Positions 14,653-17,680 of a stretch of 17,680 bases of DNA are shown in pieces; the first letter of the stretch is position 1; each line of letters starts with the position of its first letter. The notes under the pieces were generated by a model. It worked only from the letters and a program-made list of their open reading frames with translations, did not search any database and had not been told where the DNA came from. Source of the stretch: an uncultured Dorea sp. (GTDB lineage: Bacteria; Bacillota; Clostridia; Lachnospirales; Lachnospiraceae); the NCBI GenBank assembly GCA_910584095.1, contig CAJTYU010000039.1:1-17680 (forward strand), read 5' to 3'. Both the position numbers and the translations under genes were made by a program.

Positions 14653-15555
14653 TTATGCAATACTTACTTCCTGCTTCTTTACAAAATCCAGAAATTTCAT
14701 CAGCTCCGGCTCTGTATTTTCCATAAGCCAGGCCATTCCCATCTCCTGTTTCATATGAAAACCTTTTATGTTCACAAAGGAAAGCCGGTTCGGCTCATAA
14801 TACCGCATCAATTCCGTTACCAGCATCACTCCGCCGCCAGTCTCTGTCATAAGCAGCGCTGATTCCGTCTCCGTCGCCCGGAAAACAATATTGGGGTGAA
14901 AACCCAATTCAGTCCATTGGCTTTCCCGAAACTTGTAAAGCTGTTCTGAACCGGAGGTATCAGCTGTAATAAAATTCTCCGTTTTCAGCTCTTCGACAGT
15001 CACCTCCGTTTTTCCGGCAAAAGGATGATCCTTCCCCACTGCCAAACATATCTCCGGTTCTACAAGCGGCATATAGGATATCCGCGGTATATCCCTGACA
15101 ATCACCCTCGGCATCAGGATTGCATCCTGTTTTCCGTTCAATAGCGACGCTACCACCTGATCCAGATGCACACTGCTGTAAAGCGGGGCAAAATTCTGAT
15201 TCTGACTGACCTTTTTATATTTTTTCATCAGATCAATCAGCATTCTCTGTTCTAATATTCCCCAATAACCAATACGCAGATGATTCGATGACATCAGCTG
15301 CGCCATCTTCGTATCGCGCACAGCCTCATCACAGAGACGCAGAATTTCATCCGTATATTCTAATAGAATTTCCCCGCTCTTCGTCAGTGAAACATGATGC
15401 TTATCCCTGACGAACAATATACAGCCCAACTCACTTTCCAGATTCGCTATCTGTTTACTCACTGCTGTCTGGGCTACAAAACAGCTCTCCGCTGCTTTAG
15501 AAAAGCTTTTATAGACCGCTGTGGATTGAAAATACTTCAGCTGCTGCAGTGTCAT
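14653..15555 (-). CDS. LysR-family transcriptional regulator
   Basis: A 300-residue regulator. The N-terminal winged helix begins MTLQQLKYFQSTAVYKSFSK, with recognition helix around VAQTAVSKQIANLESELG (residues 27-44). The C-terminal two-lobed effector-binding domain resembles periplasmic binding proteins and would sense a small molecule, probably the substrate or an intermediate of the downstream pathway. ATG 15555 follows AAGGAAGGACTGAT and gives the usual LysR start; an in-frame ATG nine codons earlier adds residues not typical of the family. It points in the same direction as the operon it probably controls, instead of divergently, and is separated from it by a terminator. Confidence 0.93.
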   Translation of the reverse strand: MTLQQLKYFQSTAVYKSFSKAAESCFVAQTAVSKQIANLESELGCILFVRDKHHVSLTKSGEILLEYTDEILRLCDEAVRDTKMAQLMSSNHLRIGYWGILEQRMLIDLMKKYKKVSQNQNFAPLYSSVHLDQVVASLLNGKQDAILMPRVIVRDIPRISYMPLVEPEICLAVGKDHPFAGKTEVTVEELKTENFITADTSGSEQLYKFRESQWTELGFHPNIVFRATETESALLMTETGGGVMLVTELMRYYEPNRLSFVNIKGFHMKQEMGMAWLMENTEPELMKFLDFVKKQEVSIA

Positions 15556-15599
15556 ATCAGTCCTTCCTTTCCATGCCATCATATCATGCTGTCAGAACC

Positions 15600-15628
15600 A
15601 TTATACTTTATCTCCCCTTATTTCACAA
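15600..15628 (-). promoter_or_regulatory. Promoter of the LysR gene
   Basis: On the minus strand TTGTGA (15628-15623), a 17 bp spacer and a perfect TATAAT (15605-15600) form a good sigma-A promoter. The transcript would start near 15594, about 39 bases before the ATG. Confidence 0.7.
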
Positions 15629-15638
15629 TCACTTGTTT

Positions 15639-15651
15639 ACAACACTGTTGT
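15639..15651 (-). promoter_or_regulatory. Inverted repeat upstream of the LysR promoter
   Basis: ACAACA and TGTTGT are exact inverted arms around one base, ending 10 bp upstream of the -35. The position suits autoregulation by the LysR protein or another dimeric regulator. No matching copy was noticed before the catabolic operon. Confidence 0.35.
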
Positions 15652-15753
15652 TTCGTCGCAGCAGTGAAGTCAAGGGCTGAATTATTGCGTTTCGTTCATA
15701 CTCCAAATTTATTATCTGCTTCTATCCGGACTGAAACTATAACCTCGCAGAAG

Positions 15754-16554
15754 CTATATCATATCTTTCTTTATCTGTTCAAAATCTATCTCCAGATCCG
15801 GATACAAATACGGTCTGACTCGATCTTCAAACGTATAAACCACCGGTACGGCATCTTTGGCAAATACATAAACAACGACCCGCATCTTAATCGGATCTAC
15901 TATCCAATATTCTTTTACTCCCGCATTCTGATACTTATACCGTTTTAGTTCATAATCATGCTTAGAACTTGACAATGACACAATTTCTATCACAAATTCC
16001 GGAGCGCCCAGACAATAAGCTCCGCTGGCAAATTGTTCGTTCCCTTGAACAACAAAGATATCCGGCTCTACCATTGTATACTCATCGCCATCCAAACGTA
16101 CGTCGCAAAACGATGCAAATACTCGATATTTCCTCTTCTTCCAAGCAAAATAATTGTACAGTTCCGAAGACAATGCAACAACTATGCTCTGATGCCTCAA
16201 CGATGGCGCTGACACGTAATAAAGCTTCCCGTCAATCAATTCTGCCCTAAGTTCATCCGGCAGCGAATAATACGTATCCAGCGTAACCCTCCCTTCTTTC
16301 TTCACTGTCTTATAGATACCTGTTTCCCGAATTACCGCTGAATCCGCCTCAGAAGTCTGAATCTCATAATAGTCTAATCCCATTGCCTGTGATAGTGCAT
16401 CCACCGTTTCATCCCGCGGATATCTTGTAGAACCATTGAATATTTTATTCAATGTTCCCACAGGAACTCCTGATTCCTTGGCAAGTCTCTTATTGGTCCA
16501 TCCCAGCTCTCTTTTTCTTTTTTTTAATTTTGCAATATTTGGCTTCAAATACAT
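15754..16554 (-). CDS. XRE-type HTH fused to Uma2-family (DUF820) nuclease-fold domain
   Basis: A 266-residue two-domain protein. Residues 5-62 form a Cro/C1-type helix-turn-helix (RLAKESGVPVGTLNKIFNG). Residues 90-260 match the Uma2 family, a PD-(D/E)XK-like fold of unproven function, abundant in cyanobacteria and common in Clostridia. The expected acidic set is present: Glu105 in AELIDGKLYYV, Asp165 in VEPDIFVV and Glu190 in FVIEIVS. SSKHDYELKRYKYQNAGVKE and YWIVDP complete the signature. The usual E-x-K is E-I-V, and Lys204 may serve instead. The fusion may be a DNA-binding regulator, a nuclease, or part of a defence or toxin module. It follows the pseudokinase gene by 28 bp with an AGGTGGG site, so the two are probably co-transcribed. 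No clear terminator follows. Confidence 0.87.
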   Translation of the reverse strand: MYLKPNIAKLKKRKRELGWTNKRLAKESGVPVGTLNKIFNGSTRYPRDETVDALSQAMGLDYYEIQTSEADSAVIRETGIYKTVKKEGRVTLDTYYSLPDELRAELIDGKLYYVSAPSLRHQSIVVALSSELYNYFAWKKRKYRVFASFCDVRLDGDEYTMVEPDIFVVQGNEQFASGAYCLGAPEFVIEIVSLSSSKHDYELKRYKYQNAGVKEYWIVDPIKMRVVVYVFAKDAVPVVYTFEDRVRPYLYPDLEIDFEQIKKDMI

Positions 16555-16582
16555 TTATCTATCCCACCTCTGTTTACCTTTT

Positions 16583-17680
16583 TTACTGACTTTCCGCTGC
16601 ACTCTGACTGCCGCTTTCTGTTGGGAGAGACGGTACAGTCTCCGGTTCTTCTACATTCTGAACTTCTGCATCCTGAACCTCCTCATTCGATACTTCTGCA
16701 TACTGCAATTCCTCTGCTTCTTTCTTTTTTTCCTTTAGCCTCTCATAACCCTTCGATACACAGTAAGCGTACCGCTCATCTCCCGGATCTGGAGCCTCCA
16801 TTTTCAAACGTTCCAGAAGCTGCTCCATATCTTCTTCCGTAATTGTCGGCTCCTGTTCACTCATAAACACACACAGCTTTATAAAATCTTCTGTAAAAGA
16901 TTCTGCTTCCCCCATACTTTCCAATATATCTTTACTTTTATGATAGTCTTCTAACTCTATAAAATATAGCAAAGATAATTCATACGCCAATTTTCCTTCT
17001 CTCTCGGCATGCTTCTCTTCTATTTCCCGCTTCTCAATATCCCACTGCTCCTGCTTCTGTCTCAGTTTTTCACGGTAATCCTCAAGTATCTTATTACTAT
17101 CATTCTCTGCGGCCGCCAAATCCTCCGATACTTTTTCATTCTTTTCTTTATTTCCATCCCATGCTTCTCTTCCTGCTGCCTGTGTTGCAATGACGACAAA
17201 TCCCATCAAAACAATTGTGCACACAAGCGCTTTCCGCAGCGATGGCTTCTTATTCGTGTTCTTTATTCTATTATTTGGTAAAATCTCTGATATTTCCTGA
17301 ATCGTCTGATAACATTTTTTAGAATTACGATTTATACATCTGGATATCATATTTTTAAGACGAAACTCTTCTACTTTCCTCAACGGAGGTTCCACATCGA
17401 CAGTTGACAATAAATATTGTACTGTCTTTCCCAATCCATATATGTCTTCCTGAACACTTACTTTTTGGTAATATTGATTATCCGCCGACAGAAAATTCTC
17501 CCTAACATACCTGCGCTGCATCAAATGCAGCAGTTCATCCTGTGTTTTACTGCCCAAATCCAGCAGATACAGCTTCCTATCTTCTCCTACTATGATACTA
17601 TATGGATTCACATACTGATAACAGGGATATGCCATACTTGTTCGTGAAGAATCCAGTTGCCTTATAAATTCACATGAACA
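16583..17680 (-). CDS. Membrane-anchored protein kinase-like protein (probable pseudokinase), C-terminal part
   Basis: The frame is open to the right window edge, so the N-terminal kinase lobe lies outside; 365 codons are visible. Numbering here starts at an internal Met (17635). The first 120 residues match a Ser/Thr kinase C-lobe: NPYSIIV for the catalytic loop, YLLDLGSK for the DFG segment, EDIYGLGKTVQYLL for helix F and MISRCINRNSKKCYQTIQEI for the end of the domain. The HRD motif is replaced by YQY and the catalytic-loop Asn by Ser, so phosphotransfer is unlikely, although the DFG Asp is kept. One membrane segment (about 134-153) follows, then a charged coiled coil (157-215), a helical region and an acidic tail with 10-residue repeats. 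The plan recalls kinase-like membrane proteins such as YukC/EssB of type VII secretion, but no specific match is claimed. Confidence 0.75.
   Translation of the reverse strand, partial: CSCEFIRQLDSSRTSMAYPCYQYVNPYSIIVGEDRKLYLLDLGSKTQDELLHLMQRRYVRENFLSADNQYYQKVSVQEDIYGLGKTVQYLLSTVDVEPPLRKVEEFRLKNMISRCINRNSKKCYQTIQEISEILPNNRIKNTNKKPSLRKALVCTIVLMGFVVIATQAAGREAWDGNKEKNEKVSEDLAAAENDSNKILEDYREKLRQKQEQWDIEKREIEEKHAEREGKLAYELSLLYFIELEDYHKSKDILESMGEAESFTEDFIKLCVFMSEQEPTITEEDMEQLLERLKMEAPDPGDERYAYCVSKGYERLKEKKKEAEELQYAEVSNEEVQDAEVQNVEEPETVPSLPTESGSQSAAESQ
16662..16714 (-). repeat. Imperfect 30 bp tandem repeat in the pseudokinase tail
   Basis: The 23-base units at 16662-16684 and 16692-16714 share most positions, including ACTTCTGCAT and the final CCTC, with a 30 bp period. 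They encode AEVSNEEVQD followed by AEVQNVEEPE, an acidic 10-residue repeat. A weaker third copy is seen near 16647. Copy number may vary between strains. Confidence 0.55.

Noticed and set aside
15726..15760. Terminator after the HTH-Uma2 gene
   Set aside because: GCTTCT and AGAAGC can pair near the stop codon but with a loop of about 26 bases and no T-run.
15754..16554. Toxin-antitoxin pair formed by the HTH-Uma2 gene and its neighbour
   Set aside because: The neighbour is a large kinase-like membrane protein, not a small toxin or antitoxin, and the HTH and nuclease fold are in one chain. Nothing in the sequence shows toxicity.

Overview
The window looks like a chromosomal segment of a Gram-positive anaerobe of the Clostridia, most likely a Lachnospiraceae-type gut bacterium. 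The signs are strong AGGAGG-type ribosome binding sites, a rubrerythrin, a cytoplasmic Csp-like subtilase, an intramembrane-sensing histidine kinase of the Bce type, a TRAP transporter and moderate GC. Every supported gene is read from the minus strand, so transcription runs from high to low coordinates. No rRNA, tRNA, CRISPR array or intact mobile element was seen.

Left part (1-3370). A response regulator and sensor kinase (2067 down to 350) overlap by ATGA and end at a good intrinsic terminator. They are followed by the start of an ABC-transporter ATPase that runs off the window. The regulator promoter and the ATPase promoter share the same tandem AAATGT boxes, 11 bp apart and 17 bp upstream of the -10, so the regulator's probable operator can be read directly. 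Upstream lies a decayed stretch (2140-3280). It holds a WYL-type regulator that seems to have lost its DNA-binding helices in frame, a MATE efflux gene reduced to its two ends, and the C-terminal piece of an ABC-2 permease. A long hairpin (3335-3383) lies where a subtilase gene loses its normal C-terminus.

Middle (3371-7100). A Csp-like subtilase, a rubrerythrin and a family 2 glycosyltransferase, then an AT-rich 340 bp gap with a candidate plus-strand promoter and a GAAA-capped hairpin.

Right-centre (7101-15555). A LysR regulator with its own promoter and terminator lies upstream of a tight seven-gene catabolic operon: FGGY sugar kinase, aldo/keto reductase, TRAP DctQ, DctM and DctP, a xylose-isomerase-like TIM-barrel isomerase, and an isocitrate lyase/PEP mutase superfamily C-C lyase. 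Together they suggest uptake of a carboxylated substrate, probably a sugar acid, its oxidation or reduction, isomerisation and phosphorylation, and C-C cleavage. I do not recognise this exact combination as a known pathway. The control region has a TATAAT promoter, a palindrome between -35 and -10, a cre-like site and two pseudo-palindromes spaced two helical turns apart.

Right end (15754-17680). A membrane-anchored pseudokinase (partial, running off the window) is followed by an HTH-Uma2 nuclease-fold fusion. The two form a likely small operon of unknown function.

The best candidates for something undescribed are the catabolic operon and the pseudokinase/HTH-Uma2 pair.
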